A DNA stretch of 64,000 nt from Streptomyces sp. QL37 (GTDB taxonomy: Bacteria; Actinomycetota; Actinomycetes; Streptomycetales; Streptomycetaceae). Shown here piece after piece: positions 37,219-45,430 of the stretch. Position 1 is the first letter of the stretch, and each line of letters opens with the position of its first letter. The notes below the pieces were generated by a model. The model was not told the origin of the DNA. It ran no database searches and saw nothing but the letters and a program-made list of their open reading frames with translations. The position numbers were made by a program, and so were the translations under genes. The stretch covers positions 7,268,605 through 7,332,604 of the forward strand of contig NZ_PTJS01000001.1 in the NCBI RefSeq assembly GCF_002941025.1, written 5' to 3'.

Positions 37219-38448
37219 TCAGCCGCCGAACTCCTCCAGGCCCTTCAGCGCCTGGTCCAGCAGCGCCTGCCGGCCCTCGAGCTCGCGCGAGAGCTTGTCG
37301 GCCCTGGCGTTGTTGCCCGAGGCGCGCGCCGTGTCGATCTGCGCGCGCAGCTTGTCGACGGCCGCCTGGAGCTGGCCCGTCAGACCCGCGGCGCGTGCCC
37401 GCGCCTCCGGGTTCGTCCGGCGCCACTCCGACTCCTCGGCCTCCTGGAGCGCCCGCTCCACCGCCTGTACCCGCCCCTCGACCTTGGGGCGGGCGTCACG
37501 CGGGACGTGGCCGATGGCCTCCCAGCGCTCGTTGATGGACCGGAACGCGGCCCTGGCCGCCTTCAGGTCCTTCACCGGGACCAGCTTCTCGGCCTCGGCG
37601 GCGAGCTCCTCCTTGAGCTTGAGGTTCTCGCCCTGCTCCGCGTCCCGCTCGGCGAAGACGCCGCTGCGGGCGGCGAAGAAGACGTCCTGGGCCCCGCGGA
37701 AGCGGTTCCACAGCTCGTCCTCGGCCTCGCGCTGGGCGCGGCCCGCCGCCTTCCACTCGGTCATCAGGTCGCGGTAACGCGCGGCCGTCGCACCCCAGTC
37801 GGTCGAGTCGGAGAGCGACTCGGCCTCGGCGACCAGCCTCTCCTTGACCTTGCGGGCCTCCTCGCGCTGCGCGTCGAGCGCCGCGAAGTGGGCCTTGCGG
37901 CGCTTGGAGAAGGCGGAACGGGCATGCGAGAAGCGGTGCCACAGCTCGTCGTCGGACTTCCGGTCCAGACGGGGCAGCCCCTTCCACGTGTCGACGAGCG
38001 CCCTCAGACGCTCACCCGCCGACCGCCACTGCTCGCTCTGCGCCAGCTCCTCGGCCTCGACGACGAGCGCCTCCTTGGCCTGACGGGCCTCGTCGGTCTG
38101 CTTCGCCTTCTGGGCCTTGCGCTCCTCGCGGCGTGAGTCGACCGTCGCGACGAGCGCGTCCAGCCGCTTGCCGAGCGCGGCGAGGTCGCCGACGGCGTGG
38201 TGCTCGTCGACCTGCTGACGCAGGTGCTCGATCGCCGCAGTGGCGTCCTTCGCCGAGAGGTCGGTGGTCTTCACCCGCCGCTCGAGGAGACCGATCTCGA
38301 CCACCAGGCCCTCGTACTTGCGCTCGAAATAGGCCAGAGCCTCCTCGGGGGAACCGGCCTGCCACGATCCGACGACCTGCTCGCCCTCGGCTGTACGCAC
38401 GTACACGGTGCCCGTCTCGTCGACACGGCCCCACGGGTCGCTGCTCAC
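37219..38448 (-). CDS. DUF349 domain-containing protein
   Basis: Protein of 409 aa, mostly charged alpha-helix. It carries several DUF349 repeats, each with a W-K-x2-G or W-x2-A core (DTWKGLPRLDRKSDDELWHRF, TEWKAAGRAQREAEDELWNRF, ERWEAIGHVPRD). The GTG at 38448 has AGGAGG six bases upstream; frames further upstream are unlikely. A cytoplasmic coiled-coil rod is expected. Function unknown; a stable neighbour of relA in Streptomyces. Confidence 0.88.
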   Translation of the reverse strand: MSSDPWGRVDETGTVYVRTAEGEQVVGSWQAGSPEEALAYFERKYEGLVVEIGLLERRVKTTDLSAKDATAAIEHLRQQVDEHHAVGDLAALGKRLDALVATVDSRREERKAQKAKQTDEARQAKEALVVEAEELAQSEQWRSAGERLRALVDTWKGLPRLDRKSDDELWHRFSHARSAFSKRRKAHFAALDAQREEARKVKERLVAEAESLSDSTDWGATAARYRDLMTEWKAAGRAQREAEDELWNRFRGAQDVFFAARSGVFAERDAEQGENLKLKEELAAEAEKLVPVKDLKAARAAFRSINERWEAIGHVPRDARPKVEGRVQAVERALQEAEESEWRRTNPEARARAAGLTGQLQAAVDKLRAQIDTARASGNNARADKLSRELEGRQALLDQALKGLEEFGG

Positions 38449-38637
38449 AGCGCCTCCTCCACCTGATGCATCGAGAGGGTTCGCCCCCCGTGCATCGTCC
38501 ACAGTTTCCTGGGGCGGGCAGCGCCCGCCCTGCACAACGCCAATCTAGGCGACCGGCCGCCCGGCTGTCCGCACTCAGCGCGGCTGAAATTCTCCGGTGC
38601 GCTCCAAGGACCTCGTGCCGGGCGGCCCCGCGGACGG

Positions 38638-39426
38638 TCAGGCCTTGTCGACCGTCGCCTTCTCGACCGTGACGGTCTTCTTCGGGGCGCCGTCGCCCGC
38701 CCCACCGGCGACGCCTGCCTCGGCGACCTTCTTGACGGCCTTCAGACCCGCATCGTCCATGGTGCCGAACGGCGTGTAGCTGGGCGACAGTTCGGTGTCC
38801 TTGTAGACGAGGAAGAACTGGCTGCCGCCCGTACCCGGCTGGCCGGTGTTCGCCATCGCGACGGTGCCCGCCGGATACGTCACCGAGCCCTTGGCGTCCG
38901 CCTTGCCGAGCGCGGTCAGATTCTCGTCCGGGATGGTGTAGCCGGGGCCACCCGTCCCGTCACCCTTCGGGTCGCCGCACTGCAGGACGTAAATTCCCTC
39001 AGTGGTCAGCCGGTGACACTTCGTGTCGTCGAAGTAACCCTTGTCCGCGAGGGCCTTGAAGGAGTTCGCCGTGTGCGGGGTCTTCGCCGCGTCCATCTCG
39101 ATGGCGATGTCGCCCTGGCTCGTCTTCAGCGACAGCGAGTACTTCGCCTTCTTGTCGATCTTCATCGCCGGCTCGGGAACGCTGCTCTCGCTCGCCGAGG
39201 GCGTTGCCGACGGGCTCTCGCTCGCGGCCGCGTCCGCCGAGGTCTTGGAGTCGTCGCCGTCGAGCGAGAGGTACGCGCCCGCACCGATGACCGCCACCAC
39301 GGCCACCGACGAAGCGATGATCACCGTGAGACGCCTCGTCCTCCGGCGCGCTTCCTCCCGGCGCTGCTGCTGCCGCTCGAACTTCTCCCGGGCGAGCTGC
39401 CGCCGCCGCTGATCGCTGCTGACCAC
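38638..39426 (-). CDS. Membrane-anchored cyclophilin-type peptidyl-prolyl isomerase
   Basis: Protein of 262 aa. The N-terminal 32 residues are Arg/Gln-rich, a single helix (about 33-53) anchors it, then a Ser/Ala/Pro linker, then the cyclophilin domain (about 92-250). Family landmarks: CHRL with the catalytic Arg, GDPKGDGTGGPGY, and ANTGQPGTGGSQFFL. Orientation suggests the enzyme domain is outside, folding exported proteins. GTG start with AGGAGA upstream. 189 bp from the DUF349 gene on the same strand. Confidence 0.9.
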   Translation of the reverse strand: MVSSDQRRRQLAREKFERQQQRREEARRRTRRLTVIIASSVAVVAVIGAGAYLSLDGDDSKTSADAAASESPSATPSASESSVPEPAMKIDKKAKYSLSLKTSQGDIAIEMDAAKTPHTANSFKALADKGYFDDTKCHRLTTEGIYVLQCGDPKGDGTGGPGYTIPDENLTALGKADAKGSVTYPAGTVAMANTGQPGTGGSQFFLVYKDTELSPSYTPFGTMDDAGLKAVKKVAEAGVAGGAGDGAPKKTVTVEKATVDKA

Positions 39427-39484
39427 CGGATGGTCTCCTTGTACGTCGTGTGATCGGTCCTGGAATGCCCGTACGGTATATGGG

Positions 39485-39515
39485 TTAGCTGTGGAATGAG
39501 GAGCGCCGGTAGTCT
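39485..39515 (+). promoter_or_regulatory. Possible promoter of the hydrolase-hisS unit
   Basis: TTAGCT (39485-39490), 19-nt spacer, TAGTCT (39510-39515); 58 nt before the GTG. Spacing is long, so confidence is low. Confidence 0.3.
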
Positions 39516-39573
39516 CTGATCTGCCGCATTCCCCTCAGCGGCCCTCCTCGTCGGACGAACACTAAGGACGAAC

Positions 39574-40260
39574 GTGCTGATTGCCGGGTTCCCCGCCGGG
39601 GCCTGGGGGACCAATTGCTACCTGGTCGCCCCCGCCGCCGGTGAGGAGTGCGTGATCATCGACCCGGGCCACCAGGCCGCCCAGGGTGTCGAGGACGCAC
39701 TGAAGAAGCATCGGCTCAAGCCCGTCGCCGTCGTCCTCACCCACGGCCACATCGACCACGTCGCCTCGGTCGTCCCCGTGTGCGGTGCCCATGACGTCCC
39801 CGCCTGGATCCACCCGGAGGACCGCTACATGATGAGCGATCCCGAGAAGGCCCTGGGCCGATCCATCGGGATGCCGTTGATGGGCGAGCTGACCGTGGGT
39901 GAGCCGGACGACGTCAAGGAACTGACCGACGGCGCCCGGCTGGAGCTGGCCGGTCTGGAGTTCGGCATCGCGCACGCGCCCGGCCATACCAAGGGGTCGG
40001 TGACGTTCAGGATGCCCGAGGCCGCGGATGTCCCGCAGGTCCTCTTCTCGGGCGACCTGCTCTTCGCCGGCTCCGTCGGACGCACCGACCTGCCCGGCGG
40101 CGACCACGCCGAGCTGCTCGAGTCGCTGGCCCGCGTGTGCCTGCCGCTCGACGACTCGACCGTGGTGCTGTCCGGCCACGGCCCCCAGACGACCATCGGC
40201 CGAGAGCGCGCCTCCAACCCGTACATGAACGGTCTGGCCGCGCCCCGCCGAGGAATGTGA
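39574..40260 (+). CDS. Metallo-beta-lactamase-fold hydrolase
   Basis: Glyoxalase II-like hydrolase of 228 aa. Metal motif THGHIDH (56-62: His57, His59, Asp61, His62), then HAPGHTKGS, SGDLLFAGSVGRTDLPGG and the final GHGPQTTIG. The protein fits the small hydroxyacylglutathione-hydrolase-like group; mycothiol thioesters are possible substrates in actinomycetes, which is speculation. GTG start; hisS follows after 15 nt. Confidence 0.88.
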   Translation: MLIAGFPAGAWGTNCYLVAPAAGEECVIIDPGHQAAQGVEDALKKHRLKPVAVVLTHGHIDHVASVVPVCGAHDVPAWIHPEDRYMMSDPEKALGRSIGMPLMGELTVGEPDDVKELTDGARLELAGLEFGIAHAPGHTKGSVTFRMPEAADVPQVLFSGDLLFAGSVGRTDLPGGDHAELLESLARVCLPLDDSTVVLSGHGPQTTIGRERASNPYMNGLAAPRRGM

Positions 40261-40275
40261 CGAGAGAGAACAACC

Positions 40276-41538
40276 GTGAGCACCTTCCAGGCCCCCAAGG
40301 GCACGTACGACCTGATCCCGCCGGACTCCGCGAAGTACCTCGCGGTGCGCGCCGCACTCTCCGCACCCCTCAAGAACTCCGGCTACGGCTACATCGAGAC
40401 GCCCGGCTTCGAGGACGTCGCCCTGTTCGCGCGCGGAGTCGGTGAGTCCACCGACATCGTGTCCAAGGAGATGTACGCCTTCGAGACCAAGGGCGGCGAC
40501 AAGCTCGCGCTGCGCCCCGAGGGCACCGCGTCCGTGCTGCGCGCGGCGCTGGAGGCCAACCTCCACAAGGGCGGCAACCTCCCCGTCAAGCTCTGGTACT
40601 CCGGCTCGTACTACCGCTACGAGCGACCCCAGAAGGGCCGTTACAGGCACTTCTCGCAGGTCGGCGCGGAAGCCATCGGCACCGAGGACCCGGCGCTGGA
40701 CGCCGAGTTGATCATCCTCGCCGACCAGGCGTACCGCTCGCTCGGCCTCAGCCAGTTCCGCATCCTGCTGAACTCGCTGGGCGACAAGGAGTGCCGCCCC
40801 GTCTACAGGGAGGCGCTCCAGACGTTCCTGCGCGACCTCGATCTCGACGAGGAGACCCGCCGGCGTATCGAGATCAACCCGCTCCGGGTGCTCGACGACA
40901 AGCGGGCCGAGGTGCAGAAGCAGCTGACCGGTGCCCCGATGCTGCGTGACTTCCTCTGCGACGCCTGCAAGGCGTACCACGAGGAGGTCCGCGACCTGCT
41001 GACGGCTGCGGGCGTGGTGTACGAGGACGACGAGAAGCTGGTCCGCGGCCTCGACTACTACACGCGGACGACCTTCGAGTTCGTCCACGACGGTCTGGGC
41101 TCCCAGTCCGCGGTGGGCGGCGGCGGCCGTTACGACGGGCTGTCCGAGATGATCGGCGGCCCCGCGCTGCCGTCCGTCGGCTGGGCGCTCGGCGTGGACC
41201 GTACGGTGCTCGCGCTGGAGGCGGAGGGTGTCGAGCTCGACGTGCCCGCCACCACCAGCGTGTACGCGGTACCGCTCGGCGAGGAGGCCCGGCGGGTGCT
41301 CTTCGGTCTGGTCACCGACTTGCGCAAGGCCGGTGTCGCCACCGACTTCGCGTTCGGCGGCCGGGGACTCAAGGGCGCGATGAAGAGCGCGAACCGCTCC
41401 GGTGCGCGCTTCACGATCGTGGCCGGCGAGCGTGATCTCGCCGAGGGCGCGGTCCAGCTCAAGGACATGGAGTCGGGCGACCAGGAGCCGGTCGCGCTCG
41501 ACGCGCTCGTGGCCACGGTGCGGGCCAAGCTGGCCTGA
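40276..41538 (+). CDS. hisS: Histidine--tRNA ligase
   Basis: Class II synthetase of 420 aa charging tRNA-His. Motif 2-like region [16 protein letters not shown], the HisRS-specific [12 protein letters not shown], and the C-terminal anticodon domain ([17 protein letters not shown]) are present. GTG start after GAGAGAA. A 15-bp terminator follows. Confidence 0.97.
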   Translation: MSTFQAPKGTYDLIPPDSAKYLAVRAALSAPLKNSGYGYIETPGFEDVALFARGVGESTDIVSKEMYAFETKGGDKLALRPEGTASVLRAALEANLHKGGNLPVKLWYSGSYYRYERPQKGRYRHFSQVGAEAIGTEDPALDAELIILADQAYRSLGLSQFRILLNSLGDKECRPVYREALQTFLRDLDLDEETRRRIEINPLRVLDDKRAEVQKQLTGAPMLRDFLCDACKAYHEEVRDLLTAAGVVYEDDEKLVRGLDYYTRTTFEFVHDGLGSQSAVGGGGRYDGLSEMIGGPALPSVGWALGVDRTVLALEAEGVELDVPATTSVYAVPLGEEARRVLFGLVTDLRKAGVATDFAFGGRGLKGAMKSANRSGARFTIVAGERDLAEGAVQLKDMESGDQEPVALDALVATVRAKLA

Positions 41539-41847
41539 CCCACCCCTGCTCACCGCTGTGCCCGCCCGGTCCGCCCGGGCGGGCACAGCGCGTTCCGGGG
41601 CGCCTTCGTCAACTCCAGGTGTGCGGATTCACCTTGCCGGGACATTCCGTCACCGGGTCGGTACGGGCGGAGCGTTCACCCGCGCCCCGGGCGTCCCCCG
41701 CATGCCCGGCCAGGGACGCGAGCCTCCCCGGCACCTCCGGGCGCAGAGCCGTCCTCGCGCACTTTTATGCCGATCGAACGGCTGGCCACGACGGCGGTGC
41801 GGCACAATGACCATGCCCAGCCGGCTACTCAGTGATGGAACGGCGAT
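41539..41847. other. Gene-free stretch between hisS and the VKOR gene
   Basis: Holds the hisS terminator at its start. Near its end CACAAT (41802-41807) may be a -10 box for the VKOR gene, with no clear -35. The middle is GC-rich with no credible coding frame, repeat or RNA structure that I can see. Confidence 0.5.
41555..41589 (+). terminator. Terminator after hisS
   Basis: GCTGTGCCCGCCCGG / CCGGGCGGGCACAGC, 15-bp perfect stem with a 5-nt loop, 17 nt after the stop. No U-tract. Confidence 0.8.
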
Positions 41848-42483
41848 ATGACGATGGCAGCGGTAGACCACCCCTCCTCCCGGCAGGACGAGGACAACGG
41901 CGCGAAGACCTTCGGCGCGAGCCGCGCGCTCGCGCTGCTGCTGGTGATCACCGGCGCGGCCGGGCTGCTCGCCGCCTGGGTGATCACGATCGACAAGTTC
42001 AAGCTGCTCGAGGACCCGAGCTTCACCCCGGGCTGCAGCCTGAACCCGGTGGTCGCGTGCGGCAACATCATGAAGAGCGAGCAGGCGTCCGCCTTCGGCT
42101 TCCCGAACCCGATGCTCGGCATCGCCACCTACTCGGTGGTCATCGGCATCGGCATGGCGCTCCTCGCCGGCGCCCGCTTCCGCGCCTGGTACTGGCTGGG
42201 CCTCAACGCGGGCACGCTGTTCGGCGTCGGCTTCTGCACCTGGCTGCAGTACCAGTCGCTGTACAACATCAACTCGCTCTGCCTGTGGTGCTGCCTGGCC
42301 TGGGTCGCCACGATCTTCATGTTCTGCTACGTCACCACGCACAACATCAAGCACGGCATCCTGCCCGCCCCCGCCTGGCTGCGGAACACCCTCACCGAGT
42401 TCCACTGGGTGCCGCCGGTCCTCTGGATCGGGATCATCGGCATGCTGATCCTGACCCGCTGGTGGGACTTCTGGACCAGCTGA
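41848..42483 (+). CDS. Vitamin K epoxide reductase (VKOR) family protein
   Basis: Membrane protein of 211 aa with five hydrophobic segments. Two Cys pairs of the VKOR family are seen: C-x7-C (CSLNPVVACG, about 53-62) and CLWCC (about 144-148). Actinobacterial VKORs reoxidise a DsbA-like protein to make disulfides outside the cell. No thioredoxin domain is fused. ATG has GATGGAAC upstream; a second ATG two codons later is possible. Confidence 0.9.
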   Translation: MTMAAVDHPSSRQDEDNGAKTFGASRALALLLVITGAAGLLAAWVITIDKFKLLEDPSFTPGCSLNPVVACGNIMKSEQASAFGFPNPMLGIATYSVVIGIGMALLAGARFRAWYWLGLNAGTLFGVGFCTWLQYQSLYNINSLCLWCCLAWVATIFMFCYVTTHNIKHGILPAPAWLRNTLTEFHWVPPVLWIGIIGMLILTRWWDFWTS

Positions 42484-42527
42484 CGCTCCGGGCGGTCCTG
42501 TCAGTGGGGTGACATAGGCTTCGTGAC

Positions 42528-43901
42528 GTGGAGCCCGACCTCTTTACCGCAGCAGCCGAAGACCGCCAGGAGAAGGACCCGTCCAGCAGCCCCCTCGCTG
42601 TCCGGATGCGTCCTCGTACGCTGGACGAGGTGGTCGGCCAGCAGCACCTGCTCAAGCCGGGCTCACCGCTGCGGCGACTCGTCGGTGAGGGGAGCGGAGG
42701 GCCCGCGGGCCCCTCGTCGGTGATCCTCTGGGGCCCGCCCGGCACGGGAAAGACGACTCTGGCGTATGTGGTCAGCAAGGCCACCAACAAGCGCTTCGTG
42801 GAGCTCTCCGCGATCACCGCCGGCGTCAAGGAGGTCCGGGCCGTCATCGAGGGCGCGCGCCGCGCCACCGGGGGCTTCGGCAAGGAGACCGTTCTCTTCC
42901 TCGACGAGATCCACCGTTTCTCCAAGGCCCAGCAGGACTCCCTGCTCCCCGCCGTGGAGAACCGCTGGGTCACGCTCATCGCGGCCACCACGGAGAATCC
43001 GTACTTCTCGATCATCTCCCCGCTGCTGTCGCGCTCGCTCCTCCTCACCCTGGAGCCCCTCACCGACGACGATCTGCGCGCTCTCCTGCGCCGGGCGCTG
43101 ACGGACGAGCGGGGGCTGGGGGGCGCCGTCACCCTGCCCGAGGACGCCGAGGCGCACCTGCTGCGCATCGCCGGCGGCGACGCCCGGCGCGCGCTGACCG
43201 CGCTGGAGGCGGCGGCCGGAGCGGCCCTCACCACGCACGAGCGGGAGATCACGCTCACGACGCTCGAGGAGACCGTCGACCGCGCCGCCGTGAAGTACGA
43301 CCGCGACGGCGACCAGCACTACGACGTGGCGAGCGCTCTGATCAAGTCGATCCGCGGCTCCGACGTGGACGCCGCCCTGCACTATCTGGCCCGGATGATC
43401 GAGGCGGGGGAGGACCCGCGCTTCATCGCCCGGCGGCTGATGATCTCGGCCAGCGAGGACATCGGGCTCGCCGATCCGACGGCACTGCCCACGGCGGTGG
43501 CGGCGGCCCAGGCCGTCGCCATGATCGGCTTCCCCGAGGCGGCGCTCACCCTCAGCCACGCCACGATCGCGCTGGCGCTCGCCCCCAAGTCGAACGCGGC
43601 GACACTGGCGATCTCCGCGGCGCAGGAGGACGTGCGCCGGGGCCTCGCCGGCCCGGTCCCGGCCCATCTGCGCGACGGCCACTACAAGGGCGCGGCCAAG
43701 CTGGGCCACGCCCAGGGGTACGTCTACCCGCACGACGTCCCCGGCGGTATCGCCGCCCAGGAGTACGCCCCGGACGCCGTCCGCGGCAGGCGCTACTACG
43801 AACCCACGCGGTACGGCGCGGAGGCGCGCTACGCCGATGTGGCGGACCGGGTGCGCGAGCGGCTCGGCCGCGGGGAGCAGGGCGGTCCGGCCTCCTCGTG
43901 A
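42528..43901 (+). CDS. rarA: Replication-associated recombination protein A (RarA/MgsA)
   Basis: AAA+ ATPase of 457 aa acting at stalled forks. [17 protein letters not shown] near the start, Walker [10 protein letters not shown] (about 66-74), Walker [10 protein letters not shown] (about 123-131), sensor AATTENP, and the C-terminal tetramer domain with [15 protein letters not shown] start at 42528; the upstream region lacks a strong Shine-Dalgarno. Convergent with the DUF2470 gene. Confidence 0.95.
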   Translation: MEPDLFTAAAEDRQEKDPSSSPLAVRMRPRTLDEVVGQQHLLKPGSPLRRLVGEGSGGPAGPSSVILWGPPGTGKTTLAYVVSKATNKRFVELSAITAGVKEVRAVIEGARRATGGFGKETVLFLDEIHRFSKAQQDSLLPAVENRWVTLIAATTENPYFSIISPLLSRSLLLTLEPLTDDDLRALLRRALTDERGLGGAVTLPEDAEAHLLRIAGGDARRALTALEAAAGAALTTHEREITLTTLEETVDRAAVKYDRDGDQHYDVASALIKSIRGSDVDAALHYLARMIEAGEDPRFIARRLMISASEDIGLADPTALPTAVAAAQAVAMIGFPEAALTLSHATIALALAPKSNAATLAISAAQEDVRRGLAGPVPAHLRDGHYKGAAKLGHAQGYVYPHDVPGGIAAQEYAPDAVRGRRYYEPTRYGAEARYADVADRVRERLGRGEQGGPASS

Positions 43902-43911
43902 CGGCCGCCGC

Positions 43912-44745
43912 TCAGCAGGCCGCCGCTTCGAAGAGGGTGTGCATCGCGCGGCGCAGCCCGGTGAGGTCGCGTACGGGCTCGGGAAATTCGAACCGGGCGT
44001 CGAAGCAGGCGTCGCGGCCGTCGACGAACCGCACGCGGAGCCCGAAGCGGTCGAGTGCGACCGGGACGGCGCCGAGCCGGTGCTCCGGGCAGCCGCAGTC
44101 CGCCCGGTCACCGAGCAGCGCGGACAGTGTGGCCATCCGCTCGCTGTGCGCGGCGTGCAGATGCTGGAGCATCTCGGCCTCGTGGGCGACCAGCGGATCG
44201 GCGACGGCGTCCCGGAAGGCCTCCGGCTCCACCTCCTCGAACCCCCACAGATCGTCGACCGACGCCTCCCCGGTCTCCAGCCGGAGCATCATCCGGCCGG
44301 GCTCCGCGAGCCCCGGCACGGCGGTGAGCCAGCCGGCGATCCGGGCGCGGCCGCGGATCCGGTGCGGGACCGAGACCGGTGCCACATCGGTGATCTCCAG
44401 CACCGCGGTCAGCTCGTCGCCCTGGGCGCGCGTCGCGGCCCGTACGACCGGGGAATCCACGGGGAAGCAGAGGAAGAGATCCCCCTCGGGGCCGATGCTC
44501 CTGGCGGCGGGCATCAGCTGGTCCGGATGGATCACCGACAGCCCCGGTACGAGCAGCACCGCGGAGCAGGTACTCTGTACGAGAGTTCGTGTGCGCTCGG
44601 CTGCTGACGGCATCCGAGTGTTTTCAAGCCCGCTGGGACGCGGCTGACCACGATCAGATCGGCCTTCCGTCGTAGCAGCACCTTCTGGTGTGCTGCCGCT
44701 GTCTGTGCTGTCCGTGACGTGTGTGGTGTTCCCAGGGCGAGACAT
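43912..44745 (-). CDS. DUF2470 domain protein, probably iron-regulated
   Basis: Protein of 277 aa. The N-terminal 45 residues are disordered. The middle is a flavin-split-barrel-like region and the C-terminal 90 residues fit DUF2470 (HEAEMLQHLHAAHSERM, then D-R-F-G-L-R-V-R-F). DUF2470 occurs at the end of HugZ-type haem-degrading proteins, so iron release or storage fits. ATG with a perfect AAGGAG. An iron box lies 15 nt upstream of the start. Divergent from rpsD. Confidence 0.85.
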   Translation of the reverse strand: MSRPGNTTHVTDSTDSGSTPEGAATTEGRSDRGQPRPSGLENTRMPSAAERTRTLVQSTCSAVLLVPGLSVIHPDQLMPAARSIGPEGDLFLCFPVDSPVVRAATRAQGDELTAVLEITDVAPVSVPHRIRGRARIAGWLTAVPGLAEPGRMMLRLETGEASVDDLWGFEEVEPEAFRDAVADPLVAHEAEMLQHLHAAHSERMATLSALLGDRADCGCPEHRLGAVPVALDRFGLRVRFVDGRDACFDARFEFPEPVRDLTGLRRAMHTLFEAAAC

Positions 44746-44759
44746 GCGATCTCCTTGAG

Positions 44760-44778
44760 TAAGGTAAGCCTAACCTAA
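44760..44778. promoter_or_regulatory. Iron box (DmdR1/IdeR-type operator)
   Basis: TAAGGTAAGCCTAACCTAA matches the 19-bp consensus TTAGGTTAGSCTAACCTAA at 17 positions. It lies between the DUF2470 gene (15 nt from its ATG) and rpsD (24 nt from its GTG). DmdR1 in Streptomyces represses genes at such boxes when iron is plentiful. Control of the DUF2470 gene is likely; an effect on rpsD is possible. Confidence 0.85.
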
Positions 44779-44801
44779 CCTACAACGGAGGTCTGGAGAA
44801 C

Positions 44802-45416
44802 GTGCCTAACCAGTCGCGTCCCAAGGTCAAGAAGTCGCGTGCCCTCGGCATCGCCCTGACGCCGAAGGCTGTCAAGTACTTCGAAGCCCGCCCCTACCCG
44901 CCGGGCGAGCACGGCCGTGGCCGCAAGCAGAACTCGGACTACAAGGTCCGTCTGCTCGAGAAGCAGCGTCTGCGTGCGCAGTACGACATCAGCGAGCGCC
45001 AGATGGCGCGCGCCTACGACCGCGCCCGTAAGGCCGAGGGCAAGACGGGCGAGGCGCTGGTCGTCGAGCTCGAGCGCCGCCTCGACGCCCTGGTCCTGCG
45101 TTCGGGCATCGCCCGCACCATCTACCAGGCCCGTCAGATGGTCGTCCACGGCCACATCGAGGTCAACGGTGGCAAGGTCGACAAGCCGTCCTTCCGCGTG
45201 CGCCCCGACGACGTCGTGCAGGTCCGCGAGCGCAGCCGCTCCAAGGTCCCCTTCCAGGTGGCCCGCGAGGGTGGCTACGACACCGACGGCGAGACCCCGC
45301 GCTACCTCCAGGTGAACCTGAAGGCCCTGGCCTTCCGCCTGGACCGTGACCCGAACCGCAAGGAAATTCCGGTCATCTGCGACGAGCAGCTCGTCGTCGA
45401 GTACTACGCCCGCTGA
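44802..45416 (+). CDS. rpsD: 30S ribosomal protein S4
   Basis: Protein of 204 aa, primary binder of 16S rRNA. The S4 domain is clear ([27 protein letters not shown], about 92-118). No N-terminal CxxC zinc motif, so this is the zinc-free form. GTG start with GGAGG upstream. Encoded alone, away from the rpoA operon, as in other Streptomyces. Confidence 0.97.
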   Translation: MPNQSRPKVKKSRALGIALTPKAVKYFEARPYPPGEHGRGRKQNSDYKVRLLEKQRLRAQYDISERQMARAYDRARKAEGKTGEALVVELERRLDALVLRSGIARTIYQARQMVVHGHIEVNGGKVDKPSFRVRPDDVVQVRERSRSKVPFQVAREGGYDTDGETPRYLQVNLKALAFRLDRDPNRKEIPVICDEQLVVEYYAR

Positions 45417-45430
45417 TCCAGGCGTAGCTC

